DNA of 63,085 nucleotides, from positions 1-63,085 of the forward strand of contig NZ_JAKFWH010000032.1 of assembly GCF_021731985.1 (NCBI RefSeq), in the 5' to 3' direction. This DNA comes from Nitrosomonas sp. (lineage in GTDB: Bacteria > Pseudomonadota > Gammaproteobacteria > Burkholderiales > Nitrosomonadaceae). The notes beneath the pieces were generated by a model that saw nothing but the letters and a program-made list of their open reading frames with translations, did not search any database and was not told where the DNA came from. Each line of letters starts with the position of its first letter. Position 1 is the first letter of the stretch. Made by a program: the position numbers and the translations under genes. Shown here piece after piece: positions 28,521-41,200 of this stretch.

Positions 28521-28536
28521 AGTGAGTTTTCACACA
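28521..28536 (-). promoter_or_regulatory. Degenerate CRP-type site before mtrAB
   Basis: AGTGAGTTTTCACACA (plus strand) matches the perfect 19118-19133 site at 12 of 16 positions and has 8 of 10 consensus bases of TGTGA-N6-TCACA. Its distance to a -10-like hexamer equals that of the two perfect sites. Confidence 0.45.
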
Positions 28537-28623
28537 CTAAAAGTGAAATAAAATTCTGCAGGATAGAGAGTAGCCGGACGGCTTTAAATGGCGAAGTACT
28601 GCTGGGTTCTGCTGGTTTGTTAT

Positions 28624-28771
28624 CTAGCAGGCCGTTGAAAAACGTTTTTGAGGCAGCCGATGCAAGGCAAAAACAGGCGAAAAAGCGCAGTTTATACTTA
28701 ATAAATGAGCATTCTGAGTCTGTTTTTAACACCGCAGCGGCAACGCAGATAGTTTTTCAACGGCCTGCTAG
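28624..28771. mobile_element. MITE-like element with 20-bp perfect terminal inverted repeats
   Basis: This 148-bp element is bounded by CTAGCAGGCCGTTGAAAAAC and its exact complement. It has no coding capacity. The outermost CTAG is itself palindromic, so it could be a target duplication rather than part of the repeat. The remainder of 28448-29060 holds the mtrA promoter region on the left and the hppA terminator on the right. Confidence 0.8.
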
Positions 28772-29002
28772 TGAATTTCAGTAACAAGGGATAGATATGA
28801 ACAAAACATTAACTTGAAAGTCATGAACCTTTTAGGCGATTTTTCTGGAAGATGATACTTCCAATTCGGTGCATCAGATTTCATCACCCACTTGACGACA
28901 ACTCGGGATGGAATAATCTGCTGAGATATATCAATAAAGGTAGCGATCGGGTTGTCATTCCCTGCAAAATGGAGTTTAGTTTAAACACAAGACCTCAAAT
29001 AA

Positions 29003-29034
29003 AAAAAGCACACCAGAAAACTGGTGTGCTTTTT
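29003..29034 (-). terminator. Rho-independent terminator of hppA
   Basis: A 14-bp perfect stem, AAAAAGCACACCAG with CTGGTGTGCTTTTT around a four-A loop, 27 nt after the hppA stop. A-runs and T-runs on both sides let it work in both directions. Confidence 0.85.
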
Positions 29035-29060
29035 AAATTACTTGAACTTAAAAAGTATAT

Positions 29061-31118
29061 TTACAGCAGTGGAATAATCAACAAAGCCACAATGTTAATA
29101 ATCTTGATCAGTGGGTTAATCGCTGGGCCGGCGGTATCTTTATAAGGATCACCGACTGTATCACCGGTTACTGATGCTTTGTGAGCGTCACTACCTTTGC
29201 CGCCATAGTGTCCATCTTCGATATATTTCTTCGCGTTATCCCAAGCACCGCCACCGGTTGTCATGGAAATTGCAACAAACAGACCGGTTACGATAGAACC
29301 CATCAATACCCCGCCTAAAGCTTGTGGCCCTAGAATCACGCCCACTAGAAGTGGAATCAGTACAGGCAATAATGAAGGAATCATCATTTCCTTGATAGCT
29401 GATTGGGTCAGCATATCCACTGCACGCGAATAATCAGGCTTGGCTGTGCCTTCCATGATGCCAGGAATTTCTTTGAACTGACGACGCACTTCAATAACCA
29501 CTGAACTTGCGGCACGTCCGACAGCTTCCATCGACATGGCACCAAATAAATAAGGAATCATACCGCCGATAAACAGGCCGATAATGACCATGTGATTGGA
29601 TAAATCAAAGGTTATTGAATGTCCAGCATGTTCCAATGCATGCGTATAATCAGCAAATAATACCAAAGCGGCTAAGCCAGCAGAACCAATTGCATAACCT
29701 TTGGTAACTGCTTTGGTTGTGTTGCCAACAGCATCCAGTGGATCAGTAATGGCGCGAACCGAATCTGGCATTTCAGCCATTTCGGCAATACCGCCAGCAT
29801 TGTCAGTAATTGGACCGTATGCATCCAGCGCGACAATAATGCCCGTCATGGATAACATCGCTGTTGCAGCGATAGCAATACCGTATAAGCCTGCTAGAGA
29901 ATAGGCCAGCAAAATACTAATACAAACAGCCAATACAGGTGCAGCGGTTGAACGCATTGAAACACCCAAACCAGCAATAATATTAGTTGCATGCCCGGTA
30001 GTTGATGCTTCAGCAACATGCTGTACAGGTGGATAATCCGTTGAAGTGTAGTACTCAGTAATGACAACCATGAGTCCCGTAAGCACCAGCCCGATCGTTG
30101 CAGCCAGGAATATACGCATAACCAGCATGCCGCCAGCTACTTCAGTGCCATCAATATCAAGAGACATATCGCCCATGAACCAAACAGTTACAGGGAGATA
30201 AGCAAATAAAGCGATGCCTCCCGCTACTGCCAAGCCACGATAGAGCGCATTCATAATCTTGCCGCCTTCGCGCATCTTGACGTAGTAGCAGCCAATAATT
30301 GAAGCGATAATGGAAACGGCGCCTAACATTAATGGGTAAATCACTGCATCAATGGTATTTGCTGAAAACAGTAAGGCGCCCAAAATCATGGTGGCGATGA
30401 TTGTTACCGCATAGGTTTCAAACAAGTCAGCAGCCATACCTGCGCAATCACCGACATTATCACCCACATTATCGGCAATAACCGCTGGATTCCGTGGATC
30501 ATCTTCTGGAATACCGGCTTCTACTTTCCCGACTAGATCAGCGCCTACGTCAGCGCCTTTAGTGAAAATACCACCACCCAAACGAGCAAAAATAGAGATT
30601 AGTGATCCGCCAAATGCAAAACCGATTAGAGGTTTAATCACATCGCTAATCGGTTGGCTGGGATCTGCACCATCAAATAATGTGGCGCAGTAACCGGCAA
30701 CACCCAGTAAGCCTAAACCTACTACCAGCATTCCAGTGACGGCGCCGCCGCGGAAGGCAATAGCAAGCGCCTCATTCAACCCGACAGTCGCAGCTTGCGC
30801 TGTACGTACGTTCGATTGAACTGAAACATTCATACCAAGAAAACCGGCAGCACCAGAGAGCACAGCACCCAAAGCAAAGCCAATGGCTGTATCCCAACTG
30901 ATCGCAATTGCAAGAGCAACAAATAAAACTGCACCCACGGCACCAATTGTCATGTACTGCCGCTTAAGATATGCAGATGCCCCTTCTTGTATAGCAGCAG
31001 CAATTTCCTGCATACGCGGATTACCAGTTGATTGAACATAAATACCCCTAATCCAGATACCACTGAATATCAGGGCTATAATCGCGCTACCTATTGCGAT
31101 AATAAAACCGTTAGCCAT
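29061..31118 (-). CDS. hppA: Membrane proton-pumping pyrophosphatase, K+-independent type
   Basis: A 685-residue polytopic membrane protein that couples PPi hydrolysis to proton export. The substrate-binding segments are visible: [20 protein letters not shown], then [19 protein letters not shown], and toward the C-terminus [10 protein letters not shown] and [28 protein letters not shown] has Lys where K+-dependent enzymes have Ala, marking the K+-independent group. ATG 31118 has GGAG 7 nt upstream; a TTG four codons earlier is less likely. It follows pfp on the same strand, a pairing known from PPi-based sugar metabolism in methanotrophs. Confidence 0.93.
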   Translation of the reverse strand: MANGFIIAIGSAIIALIFSGIWIRGIYVQSTGNPRMQEIAAAIQEGASAYLKRQYMTIGAVGAVLFVALAIAISWDTAIGFALGAVLSGAAGFLGMNVSVQSNVRTAQAATVGLNEALAIAFRGGAVTGMLVVGLGLLGVAGYCATLFDGADPSQPISDVIKPLIGFAFGGSLISIFARLGGGIFTKGADVGADLVGKVEAGIPEDDPRNPAVIADNVGDNVGDCAGMAADLFETYAVTIIATMILGALLFSANTIDAVIYPLMLGAVSIIASIIGCYYVKMREGGKIMNALYRGLAVAGGIALFAYLPVTVWFMGDMSLDIDGTEVAGGMLVMRIFLAATIGLVLTGLMVVITEYYTSTDYPPVQHVAEASTTGHATNIIAGLGVSMRSTAAPVLAVCISILLAYSLAGLYGIAIAATAMLSMTGIIVALDAYGPITDNAGGIAEMAEMPDSVRAITDPLDAVGNTTKAVTKGYAIGSAGLAALVLFADYTHALEHAGHSITFDLSNHMVIIGLFIGGMIPYLFGAMSMEAVGRAASSVVIEVRRQFKEIPGIMEGTAKPDYSRAVDMLTQSAIKEMMIPSLLPVLIPLLVGVILGPQALGGVLMGSIVTGLFVAISMTTGGGAWDNAKKYIEDGHYGGKGSDAHKASVTGDTVGDPYKDTAGPAINPLIKIINIVALLIIPLL

Positions 31119-31353
31119 AAAGAACTCCAATTAAAGTCAGACCATCAAAATCATATGTGGAATCTTGGCCTAATTAATCCCACATTATTAAACACTTCAC
31201 TTATCCAAAACCTAAATACAATCAGGACGTATTTTATCTGTTCTTGTCCCCAGAATGTATCAAATATTAATGAAATTTAGATTGTTATATAAACTTGCCC
31301 ACTATTGTTTGACTCCATTACAACACCTGGGCAGTTCCAATCCAAATTTTTCC

Positions 31354-32613
31354 TTAAATTTTGAACTCACCCAATTTTTTCTCAACCGCTACATTCTTTA
31401 ACCGCACATAATCAGGCAATCCATTTTTATAAGGTGGATAATCTTCACCTTCAATTAATGGCGCCAAGTATTCGCGACATGCCTGACTGATACCAAATCC
31501 ATCCTCACTGATATAATCAGCCGGCATCATTTTTTCGACATTGGCCACATTAGCAAGCTTAGCCATACCCACCGTCCAGCTATACGGTGCATTGGATTCA
31601 CGGACTATCGTTGGCATGACTGAATTGTGCCCTGCAATAGCATATTCCACCGCCGCTTTACCCATTGCATAAGCTTGTTCCACATCGGTTCTTGACGCAA
31701 TGTGGCGTGCAGCACGCTGTAGATAATCAGCCACACCCCAATGATATTTTAATCCCAGACCATCTTTGATGATATTTGCCACTACCGGTGCAACACCGCC
31801 TAGTTGTGCATGGCCAAAGGCATCGCGCAGTCCCTGGTCGGAAAGAAAATTACCATCTTCTCCCTTGACACCTTCTGATACGACAACTGAACAATATCCA
31901 TATTCCTTGACATAGCGGTCCACTTTGGCAAGAAACTTTTCTTTGTTGAATGTAATTTCTGGAAACAGAATGATAATTGGAATCTCACAATCCGGACTCG
32001 AAGCCAATCCACCCGCTGCGGCAATCCATCCTGCGTGGCGGCCCATCACTTCCAGAACAAAAACCTTGGTTGATGTTTTCGACATGCTGGCTACATCAAA
32101 GCTCGCCTCGCGTGTAGATACCGCGATATATTTGGCGACAGAGCCAAAGCCGGGGCAACAATCAGTGATTGGCAAATCGTTATCAACCGTTTTGGGAACG
32201 TGAATCGCCTGAAGGGGATAGCCAAGCGTGTCGGATAGTTGTGAAACCTTAAGACAGGTATCCGCAGAATCACCGCCGCCATTATAAAAGAAATAGCCTA
32301 TATTATGTGCTTTGAATACTTCGATCAGCCGCTCGTATTCTCGTCGATTTTGCTCCAAGCTCTTTAATTTGTAGCGACAAGATCCAAAAGCACCTGATGG
32401 TGTATGACGTAGCGCAGCAATCGCTGCGGCTGAATCAGCATTGGTATCAATCAGATCTTCGGTCAACGCACCGATAATCCCATTGCGACCTGCATAGACA
32501 TTGCCAATTTTATCAGTATGTTGACGTGCTGTTTCTAAAACACCCGCCGCCGAAGCGTTGATTACTGCCGTAACGCCACCGGACTGGGCATAAAATGCAT
32601 TTTTAATTGCCAT
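31354..32613 (-). CDS. pfp: Pyrophosphate-dependent 6-phosphofructokinase
   Basis: A 419-residue PFK-family enzyme that reversibly phosphorylates fructose 6-phosphate with PPi. NGGGDSADT (111-119) has Asp where ATP enzymes have Gly, and VPKTVDNDL has Lys141 before the TVDND loop; both mark PPi specificity. MGRHAGWIAAAGGLA is the usual fructose 6-phosphate segment. AGGAG lies 6 nt before the ATG. Together with the downstream H+-pyrophosphatase and the upstream adenylate kinase it suggests a local grouping for energy-phosphate handling. Confidence 0.92.
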   Translation of the reverse strand: MAIKNAFYAQSGGVTAVINASAAGVLETARQHTDKIGNVYAGRNGIIGALTEDLIDTNADSAAAIAALRHTPSGAFGSCRYKLKSLEQNRREYERLIEVFKAHNIGYFFYNGGGDSADTCLKVSQLSDTLGYPLQAIHVPKTVDNDLPITDCCPGFGSVAKYIAVSTREASFDVASMSKTSTKVFVLEVMGRHAGWIAAAGGLASSPDCEIPIIILFPEITFNKEKFLAKVDRYVKEYGYCSVVVSEGVKGEDGNFLSDQGLRDAFGHAQLGGVAPVVANIIKDGLGLKYHWGVADYLQRAARHIASRTDVEQAYAMGKAAVEYAIAGHNSVMPTIVRESNAPYSWTVGMAKLANVANVEKMMPADYISEDGFGISQACREYLAPLIEGEDYPPYKNGLPDYVRLKNVAVEKKLGEFKI

Positions 32614-32751
32614 TTTTTTCTCCTAATTGATCAAATCGTAAGTAAACTATTGGTATCCTACTCATCTGTGCGTACAAAAACCCAGGTGCGACTCATCGCT
32701 TTCCCGAGTTTTAAATTTTGTTCTTCGAACCAAAGAATGCGGCTGGTTTAT

Positions 32752-33435
<684 letters not shown>

Positions 33436-33568
33436 TTATTGAATGCAGTGACGTATTTATATCTGCCACTTCAAAGACATCATGCGATTATATCGTAGGC
33501 TGGCCAGATACTCGAGTTTTTTACTGCGGTAATTTTTTCGGGGTTAAACAACTTTGTAACAAGTTACG

Positions 33569-33595
33569 TTGAACCAGTGCAGGTTATGCGATAAT
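33569..33595 (+). promoter_or_regulatory. recA promoter with extended -10
   Basis: TTGAAC (33569-33574) and GATAAT (33590-33595), the latter preceded by TGC as an extended -10. The spacer is only 15 bp. No CTG-N10-CAG LexA box is present in 33421-33621. Confidence 0.45.
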
Positions 33596-33621
33596 TTGAT
33601 TGACTCTTAACAGGAAAAATC

Positions 33622-34671
33622 ATGGACGAAAACAGAAGTAAAGCGCTTGATGCTGCGCTAGCCCAAATCGAAAAGCAGTTTGGTAAAGGTTCAATCATGC
33701 GACTGGGCGCAAATGATGTTGCCTATGATATACAGGTTGTTTCTACCGGTTCGCTGGGACTTGATATTGCGCTGGGTGTAGGGGGATTACCGCGAGGACG
33801 GGTCATTGAAATTTATGGACCTGAATCTTCGGGTAAAACCACGCTGACATTACAAGTCATTGCAGAAATGCAAAAAATGGGTGGAACTGCAGCGTTTATT
33901 GATGCAGAACATGCATTGGATCCGCAATATGCGCAGAAAATCGGCGTCAATGTCAAAGAACTGTTGATCTCCCAGCCCGACAATGGAGAGCAGGCACTAG
34001 AAATAGCCGACATGCTAGTGCGTTCTGGGTCGGTTGATATTGTTGTGGTGGATTCAGTCGCCGCGCTCACGCCACGCGCAGAAATAGAAGGCGACATGGG
34101 TGATCCTCAAATGGGATTGCAAGCACGATTAATGTCACAAGCTTTGCGCAAACTGACCGCCAATATCAAACGCAGCAATACCATGGTTATTTTCATTAAC
34201 CAGATCCGCATGAAAATCGGCGTTATGTTCGGCAACCCCGAAACAACGACGGGTGGCAACGCATTAAAATTTTATGCTTCCGTCCGTCTTGATATTCGCC
34301 GTACCGGATCGATCAAAAAAGGTGAAGAGGTTATTGGCAATGAAACGCGCGTTAAAGTGGTTAAGAATAAAGTAGCTCCGCCGTTCAAACAAGCCGATTT
34401 CGATATTCTGTATGGCGAAGGTATTTCCCGTGATAGTGAAATTATCGAATTGGGTGTATTGCATAAGCTCATCGACAAATCGGGCGCTTGGTATGCCTAC
34501 AAAGGTGAGAAAATCGGCCAAGGCAAAGATAATGTGCGTGAATACCTGAAGGAACATAAAGAAATAGCCCATGAAATTGAACAAAAGATTCGGTCGATTG
34601 TAGGTATTGTGGATCAGGCCAGACCCGCAAAAGAGAAAGCCGAGAAAGAAAAACCTGAAAAAGAAAAATAA
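33622..34671 (+). CDS. recA: RecA recombinase
   Basis: A 349-residue DNA-strand-exchange ATPase for recombinational repair. Walker A is GPESSGKTT (66-74), and [20 protein letters not shown] contains Walker B and loop L1. [20 protein letters not shown] forms loop L2 and beyond. The tail is Lys/Glu-rich ([12 protein letters not shown]). AGGA lies upstream of the ATG. It heads a compact set recA-recX-(OB-fold gene)-alaS on the plus strand, with recX starting 7 nt after its stop. Confidence 0.97.
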   Translation: MDENRSKALDAALAQIEKQFGKGSIMRLGANDVAYDIQVVSTGSLGLDIALGVGGLPRGRVIEIYGPESSGKTTLTLQVIAEMQKMGGTAAFIDAEHALDPQYAQKIGVNVKELLISQPDNGEQALEIADMLVRSGSVDIVVVDSVAALTPRAEIEGDMGDPQMGLQARLMSQALRKLTANIKRSNTMVIFINQIRMKIGVMFGNPETTTGGNALKFYASVRLDIRRTGSIKKGEEVIGNETRVKVVKNKVAPPFKQADFDILYGEGISRDSEIIELGVLHKLIDKSGAWYAYKGEKIGQGKDNVREYLKEHKEIAHEIEQKIRSIVGIVDQARPAKEKAEKEKPEKEK

Positions 34672-34677
34672 GCTTGT

Positions 34678-35136
34678 GTGGCTACTCGATCGCCTCTAGA
34701 AATACGTGCTTTGCGTTATCTGGCACAACGAGAACACTCTCGTTTAGAGCTCGAACAGAAACTTTCCGCTCACGCACGATTTTCCACACCAGAAGCTATA
34801 TCCAGCGTATTGGATAAGCTGGAACAAAACGGTTTTTTATCGGCTGAACGAGTCGTTGAACAAATTATACGCACACGCAGATCCCGGTTTGGTAGCCAAC
34901 GTATCGTTTATGAGTTGAAAGAAAAAGGCATTGACGAACAGTTGATTGATAGTATTTTGCCAACGCTTAGGGAAACTGAATTGGATACAGCGTTTAAAAT
35001 CTGGCAAAAGAAATTTGGCCAATTACCCAATACCAGAGAAGAACGGGGTAAGCAAATGCGTTTCATGATGAGCAGAGGTTTCTCAATGGAAATAATACAA
35101 CAAGTTTTATCACAAGCTGATGAGGAGGATCAATGA
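34678..35136 (+). CDS. recX: RecX regulator of RecA
   Basis: A 152-residue helical protein that caps and inhibits RecA filaments. It shows the RecX three-helix repeats (LRYLAQREHSRLELEQKL; LDKLEQNGFLSAERVVEQ; SRFGSQRIVYELKEKGID). The start is GTG, 7 nt after recA. The last four bases overlap the next gene (ATGA), which indicates translational coupling. Confidence 0.92.
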   Translation: MATRSPLEIRALRYLAQREHSRLELEQKLSAHARFSTPEAISSVLDKLEQNGFLSAERVVEQIIRTRRSRFGSQRIVYELKEKGIDEQLIDSILPTLRETELDTAFKIWQKKFGQLPNTREERGKQMRFMMSRGFSMEIIQQVLSQADEEDQ

Positions 35137-35498
35137 AGAAGCTGCTTGTGCAGACAGTGTTCATACTGGCAGTCGTATTGCTAGGTAATCATGCCAGTGC
35201 TGATGGCATAGTATCCATCAATCAAATCAATGAATCCCCTGTCAATTTTGACGGCAAAGAAGTCAAACTGAAGGGGATTGCAAAAAACCCCACACGCTTG
35301 CCGTTGGTCAATCTAAAATCCTATGTATTAGAAGATAGGAGTGGGGAGATTACGATTCTGACGGAATCCGGTTTACCCAAAATGAACGAAGAAATCACCA
35401 TCCGAGCTAAAGTCAACAGCCTTGCCATCGTCAAAGGCGAAGCACTAGGTTTGACAGTGATTGAATTAGAACGATACGAGCAACAGCAAAAAATATGA
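35133..35498 (+). CDS. Periplasmic OB-fold protein of unknown function
   Basis: A 121-residue protein with a signal peptide ([19 protein letters not shown], cut near ASA). A small beta-rich OB-fold follows ([39 protein letters not shown]), as in tRNA_anti-like periplasmic domains. No catalytic motif is visible. It overlaps recX by 4 nt and alaS by 4 nt, so it is clearly expressed with them. The functional link to recombination or tRNA charging is unknown. Confidence 0.75.
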   Translation: MKKLLVQTVFILAVVLLGNHASADGIVSINQINESPVNFDGKEVKLKGIAKNPTRLPLVNLKSYVLEDRSGEITILTESGLPKMNEEITIRAKVNSLAIVKGEALGLTVIELERYEQQQKI

Positions 35499-38089
35499 AA
35501 AGCAGCGAAATACGACAGCAATTTCTCGAATTTTTTGAATCTCATGGCCATACCATTGTCGCATCCAGCCCCTTAGTGCCGGGTAATGATCCAACACTTT
35601 TGTTTACCAATGCGGGCATGGTGCAATTCAAGGATGTGTTCCTAGGTCAGGATAAACGGCCTTATGTTCGTGCAGTCAGCTCGCAACGCTGTGTGCGAGC
35701 GGGCGGCAAACATAACGATCTGGAAAATGTTGGCTATACCGCGCGACATCATACGTTCTTTGAAATGCTGGGCAATTTTAGTTTTGGCGACTATTTTAAG
35801 CGCAATGCCATTCAATTTGCCTGGGAATTTCTCACCGTTTCACTCAAAATTCCACGCGAAAAACTATGGGTAACCGTGTATGCAGAAGACGATGAAGCTG
35901 CAGATATTTGGTTGAATGAAATCGGCGTCGATCCGTCCCGAGTCGTACGCATTGCTACCATGGATAATTTCTGGCAAATGGGAGACACCGGTCCCTGCGG
36001 ACCTTGCTCCGAGATTTTTTATGATCATGGTCCAGAAGTAAGAGGCGGGCCGCCCGGTTCTGCCGATGCAGAGGGTGACCGCTACATTGAAATCTGGAAT
36101 CTGGTGTTTATGCAGTATAACCGTGACAGCGCGGGCACACTCCATCCACTGCCAAAACCGTCAGTGGATACCGGCATGGGTTTGGAACGGATTTCTGCAG
36201 TTATGCAGCAGGTTCACAGTAACTATGAGATTGATTTATTCCAAAGCCTAATTAAAGCCGCTGCGCGTGCAACCAACACGGAAGATCTTGCCGATAACTC
36301 ATTAAAAGTCATTGCCGATCACATTCGCGCTTGTTCATTTCTGATTACTGATGGCGTCATTCCAGGCAGTGAAGGTCGCGGGTATGTATTAAGGCGCATC
36401 ATCCGCCGCGCCATTCGTCATGGCTATCGATTAGGACAAAAACAGCCTTTCTTTTATCAACTGGTAGAAGATTTAAGCAAAGTCATGGGGCAAGCCTATC
36501 CGGAATTAGTTGTGGCCAAAGATCGTATTGGAAAGATTTTACAACATGAAGAAGAGCTTTTTGCTGAAACATTGGAACACGGCATGCAAGTTCTGGAAAT
36601 TGCATTAAGTCGCAATACAAGAGTACTCGATGGCGAAACAGCATTCTGGCTCTACGATACATTCGGTTTCCCGTTGGATTTGACGGCCGATATCGTCCGT
36701 GAGCGTGGTATCAGCATTGATCATGCCGGTTTTGAGCAGGCTATGGCGCGTCAGCGTGAGCAATCGCGTGCAGCTAACAAGTTCACCATGCAGGAAGGAA
36801 TAGAATATTCGGGTAGCCAAACTACTTTCTATGGCTACGAGACTCTGCAGCATGAAGGACAAGTTCTGGCCATTTATAAACAGGGCAGCGCGGTAGATTT
36901 TATCGAAGCTGGTGACGAGGCTTTAGTTGTTCTGGATCAGTCACCCTTTTACGCGGAATCCGGCGGACAAGTCGGCGATAGTGGCGAGTTACTGGCAGCC
37001 AATGGCACCTTTGCCGTAGCGGATACCCAGAAAATACAAGCCGGCGTGTTTGGTCACAAAGGCTTATTGCGCAGTGGACGGTTGGTGATCAAAGATAGTG
37101 TGCTGGCAAAGGTTAATCCGTTAACCCGCACCAGCACTGCCAACAATCATTCTGCCACACATCTATTGCATGCTGCGCTACGCAAGGTGCTGGGCACTCA
37201 TGTAACGCAGAAAGGCTCATTAGTGGATGCCAATCGTGCACGTTTCGACTTTTCCCATAATGCGCCGCTGACAGTGGATGAGTTACGCGAAACAGAGCGC
37301 CTGGTCAACGAACAGATCCGACACAACTGGGTCGTTGCATCTGAAACCATGAAATACGATGATGCGATAAAACGTGGTGCTATGGCGCTGTTTGGTGAAA
37401 AATATTCGGATGTCGTGCGTGTTATTGGCATGGGCGAATTTTCTACGGAATTATGTGGCGGGACGCACGTATCGCAAATCGGACAAATCGGTTTCTTTAA
37501 AATTGTAACGGAATCGGGCGTAGCCGCAGGCATCCGCCGTGTTGAAGCGGTTACCGGAAAGGCAGCCGTTGAATATGTGCAGCAACGCGAAGCACAATTG
37601 CTGGAAATCGCGCAAAGCTTAAAAACCAACCCTCAGGAAGTCACACAAAAAATCGCCCAAATCATCGACAATGTGCGGCAAACCGAAAAAGAACTGACGC
37701 GGTTAAAAACCAAACTTGCGAGCTCACAAGGCGATGATCTGGCTGTGCAAGCACAGGATATAAAAGGCATCAAAGTTTTGGCCGCCAACCTGGAGAATGC
37801 CGATGCTAAAACCTTGCGTGAAACGCTGGATCAGCTTAAAGATAAACTGAAAACCTGTGCCATCGTACTGAGTACCGTTGAAGACGGGAAAATAACGCTG
37901 ATTGCCGGTGTGAGTGCTGACCTGACCGGCCAGATCAAAGCGGGCGAGCTGGTGAATTTTGTTGCACAACAAGTCGGTGGCAAAGGCGGTGGCCGGCCGG
38001 ATATGGCGCAGGCGGGTGGCACACAACCGGAACATTTACCGGCGGCGCTTGCAAGCGTAATAACTTGGATTGAAAAGAAATTGGCTTAG
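35495..38089 (+). CDS. alaS: Alanine-tRNA ligase
   Basis: An 864-residue class II synthetase, close to the usual 870. The catalytic domain starts with [17 protein letters not shown]. Its motifs include [35 protein letters not shown] and [13 protein letters not shown]. The editing domain has HSATHLLH and the CGGTH zinc-site motif, and a C-Ala domain ends in [15 protein letters not shown]. It charges tRNA-Ala and clears mischarged Ser and Gly. The ATG overlaps the preceding stop. Confidence 0.97.
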   Translation: MKSSEIRQQFLEFFESHGHTIVASSPLVPGNDPTLLFTNAGMVQFKDVFLGQDKRPYVRAVSSQRCVRAGGKHNDLENVGYTARHHTFFEMLGNFSFGDYFKRNAIQFAWEFLTVSLKIPREKLWVTVYAEDDEAADIWLNEIGVDPSRVVRIATMDNFWQMGDTGPCGPCSEIFYDHGPEVRGGPPGSADAEGDRYIEIWNLVFMQYNRDSAGTLHPLPKPSVDTGMGLERISAVMQQVHSNYEIDLFQSLIKAAARATNTEDLADNSLKVIADHIRACSFLITDGVIPGSEGRGYVLRRIIRRAIRHGYRLGQKQPFFYQLVEDLSKVMGQAYPELVVAKDRIGKILQHEEELFAETLEHGMQVLEIALSRNTRVLDGETAFWLYDTFGFPLDLTADIVRERGISIDHAGFEQAMARQREQSRAANKFTMQEGIEYSGSQTTFYGYETLQHEGQVLAIYKQGSAVDFIEAGDEALVVLDQSPFYAESGGQVGDSGELLAANGTFAVADTQKIQAGVFGHKGLLRSGRLVIKDSVLAKVNPLTRTSTANNHSATHLLHAALRKVLGTHVTQKGSLVDANRARFDFSHNAPLTVDELRETERLVNEQIRHNWVVASETMKYDDAIKRGAMALFGEKYSDVVRVIGMGEFSTELCGGTHVSQIGQIGFFKIVTESGVAAGIRRVEAVTGKAAVEYVQQREAQLLEIAQSLKTNPQEVTQKIAQIIDNVRQTEKELTRLKTKLASSQGDDLAVQAQDIKGIKVLAANLENADAKTLRETLDQLKDKLKTCAIVLSTVEDGKITLIAGVSADLTGQIKAGELVNFVAQQVGGKGGGRPDMAQAGGTQPEHLPAALASVITWIEKKLA

Positions 38090-38235
38090 TGATTCAATAT
38101 TCTTGCCTCGTAAGCTGACAGTAAATTCACTTGAACAAATGCACAATATCAACATTGTTCAACAATACCAAGATCGGACAATAGACTGATCCCACATATT
38201 GATATGATTCTTGAATTTTCCAAAAGAATGCGGAA

Positions 38236-41200
38236 ATGACACAAGCTGGTGGCCCAGCTGCAATCAATGGCTTTCTTTATCAAATCATTCAACATCTCGG
38301 GTGGATAACGAAAGTTACTTTATCCGGTACATTAAAAGAGCAAGATATTGAAAATGCTCGTCTGGTCCTGGAGCCTCGTTGTGGCGGAGATGCGAGGGTT
38401 GAGACACCGGATAACTATCTTGTTGAACAATACAAGACCAGAAGAAATAGAACCTGGCCTCTTTCGGATATTACTAAAGATGTTATGCGGGATCTTCGTA
38501 AAGCTGTTCCTTCACCGCTTCAAGAACACGCCATCTACCGCTTTGTAACCGATGGTCGCGCTGGCAGGCTTAATAAGCTCTATGATTTACTCAAAAATAT
38601 CAGATCTGCCACCGAGCCAAGTGATCTCGATAGCGCTAATCTTGAGCTTTTTAACCAAATCGCAAAGGAAACACGATCCAACATTTCGCAACCGGATGCT
38701 GAAGAACAAGCAATCGTTTTTCATCTTTTATCTCACTTTGAAATGGAATTTTGCGTTGATTCCAACCTAGTTGCTGTGAGAATCGAGAGATTTTTAAGGC
38801 CTCTATGTCCTAACCTTGGTGATGAACGGAAAACCCGAGAACACTTGATCGGGATATTGGTTGAAGAACTCAGTAAAGGCGAAGTACATCTTGATTCAAT
38901 CAGAGTTAGTAATATGTTTCATCGCGCTAACATTAGTCCGGATAGACTGAAAAATCTTGTAATGCTTTACAAGAAAATGGGCGATCTGATACGTAGTCGT
39001 TTATATCAATTCTTCAAATACCAGCCTGACCAGGATGTTCGCGGCATACCTGAATGGCCTGAAAACAAAACGGTATTGCTGATTGCGGGGGAAAGCGGCA
39101 CTGGCAAGTCATGGCAGCTTGCAAGGCTGCTAGAAGAATATGTAAATACTTGCCAAGTTGTTACTTTAGTGAATGCAGCCAAAACCACAATAGCTGCCGA
39201 AAACATTTTGTCCCGCGCGACCAATGATCTATGGCAATCAGGACTTGGAGAAACATCTGAAAAATCTCTTAATGCTATATCAAATTTTTTCCATGAGTTG
39301 CAGGATGCCACGGCTCCCAGCGTAATTATCGCGATCGATGATGTTCAGAATGTCGATTTGGCCCGCGATCTTATACACCATCAAGATTGGATGCGCTTGA
39401 ATATGCGTTTAGTGCTAACTGTGCCCAACGCAGTTGCGCAATCGCTACAGTTAACTGACGAAGAAACTGTACATGTGCATCGTGTCAGCGATTTTTCGGT
39501 TGATGAACTCGATGCACTATTGAAAAAAAGCAACCAAAATTGGGCTGATCTTCCACCAGATCTGAAGAAACTTCTGCGCAATCCGATTCTTGCCGGTCTT
39601 TTTCTTAAACTCCCCTATACCTCAATCCAGAAGGCGCTGCATAGCGAATATGAGATCTTTGATGCTTTCTGGCAAAGAATTGATGCTCATAATCCTGGCA
39701 ATAGAGGCATAGTAATTGCCCTTGCCGAACGCTTATACCGGGGCAAAACTTATCCGCTACTCCGAGTCCAGCGGCCGGAAATTGGATTAGATAACCAAGC
39801 CACGCTTAATCGACTGATCGCAGCAGGTTGGTTGCAATCTACTGAGTATGGTGAAGTCGAGTTTGCGCATGATCGTTTGCTTAATTGGGCTGTTGCGGAA
39901 TCGCTTGCATTTCAATTCAAACGCAAGCGATTGTCCACTGAAGATTTGGGGGATTTTCTTACCAGAAAAAGTTGCAATACAAGCAGTACTCACGGAAATC
40001 GCCTCGATTATGTGCCGATGGATACCCTGTGGTTACTAGCCGCCGAAGAACAAAATTTAGAAGCACTTGAGCAGCTGTTAATTTGCCTTGAAGAAAGCCG
40101 GAATTTTGGAAGCTACGGTCAAGATTTATACACTTACCTACTACCGACACTTGGTAAGCGCGCAATTCCAATACTCACTAAGCGATTAAATACAATCCTC
40201 GCCGTTCCAAATTCAAATAATGATTACCGGATCATATTGATTGGCAAAGCTTTCGCTAATCTTATCCAACAAGAAAGTGTCGATCTGAAACATACCATTG
40301 ATTCGTTGTTAAATGCGTTTTGCCGGAGTCGGCAAGATGTTGCCATTGTGGCGCTGACAGCTGCTCCCAATACAAAATGTCTCGATCGATTGTGGGAACT
40401 CAAACAGCAGCGTTGGAAAGAATTTCAAGCAGAAACAGAAAATTCAAGTTATCACGATTATCAAGCTTGCCATACTGCACTTCATGCAGGAATAACATTA
40501 GATCCGGAATGGCTCCGTAACCGCATTCTTAGAGAAGAAACAGATAACCAGCAGATAGCTGAACTCGGATATTTACTCAATAAACTTGACCATCCTTCTG
40601 CACCAGCAATTTGGGAAGAAACGCGAGATGTGTTAATAGCAAAGATTCCTGAAGATGAACCACGAAGTATTCTTCTCTGTATCGCACGTTTCTTGGATCA
40701 CAGCAAGAAAGATTTTGTAATTAAATGCTTATCGTGCTTAGAAGACGCCGCTAGCGGTGCTGCTCTTGCCGCACTTGCAGTCCTTGACCCTCAAGACGCG
40801 ATTGATCATCTAACAGATATCCAGAATTCTGAACTTTACCTGGCTCGTAATCGGTTGCTTCCCGTCCTCTTGCGCGCTCAACCAGAGAAAATTCTTGCGC
40901 GTATTTTAGATCTTGCTAAAGCTGATCCGCCAGAACACTGCTCGATCCGAATACTGTTTAGTGAACGGCCTGATGAAATCAATGTGGTAATACTGCAATT
41001 ATTTCTGCATTCACTAGAAAAAGATTTGAAAGAATATTTAGATGGGATAAACAAACGCGATCCATACTTTTTCAACCAACCACTGGCATTTCTCGGACGT
41101 ATTACCCGCCTGGATCTTCTGACAATCCTTGAAGCTAAAGCAAATAGCGGATTGGAACAAATGATTGTCGCAATCGCATTCACCCGCTTAAACTCAAACG

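Noticed and set aside
28852-29145. A 97-codon plus-strand frame
   Set aside because: It crosses the hppA terminator and the 3' end of hppA in antisense, and has no ribosome site.
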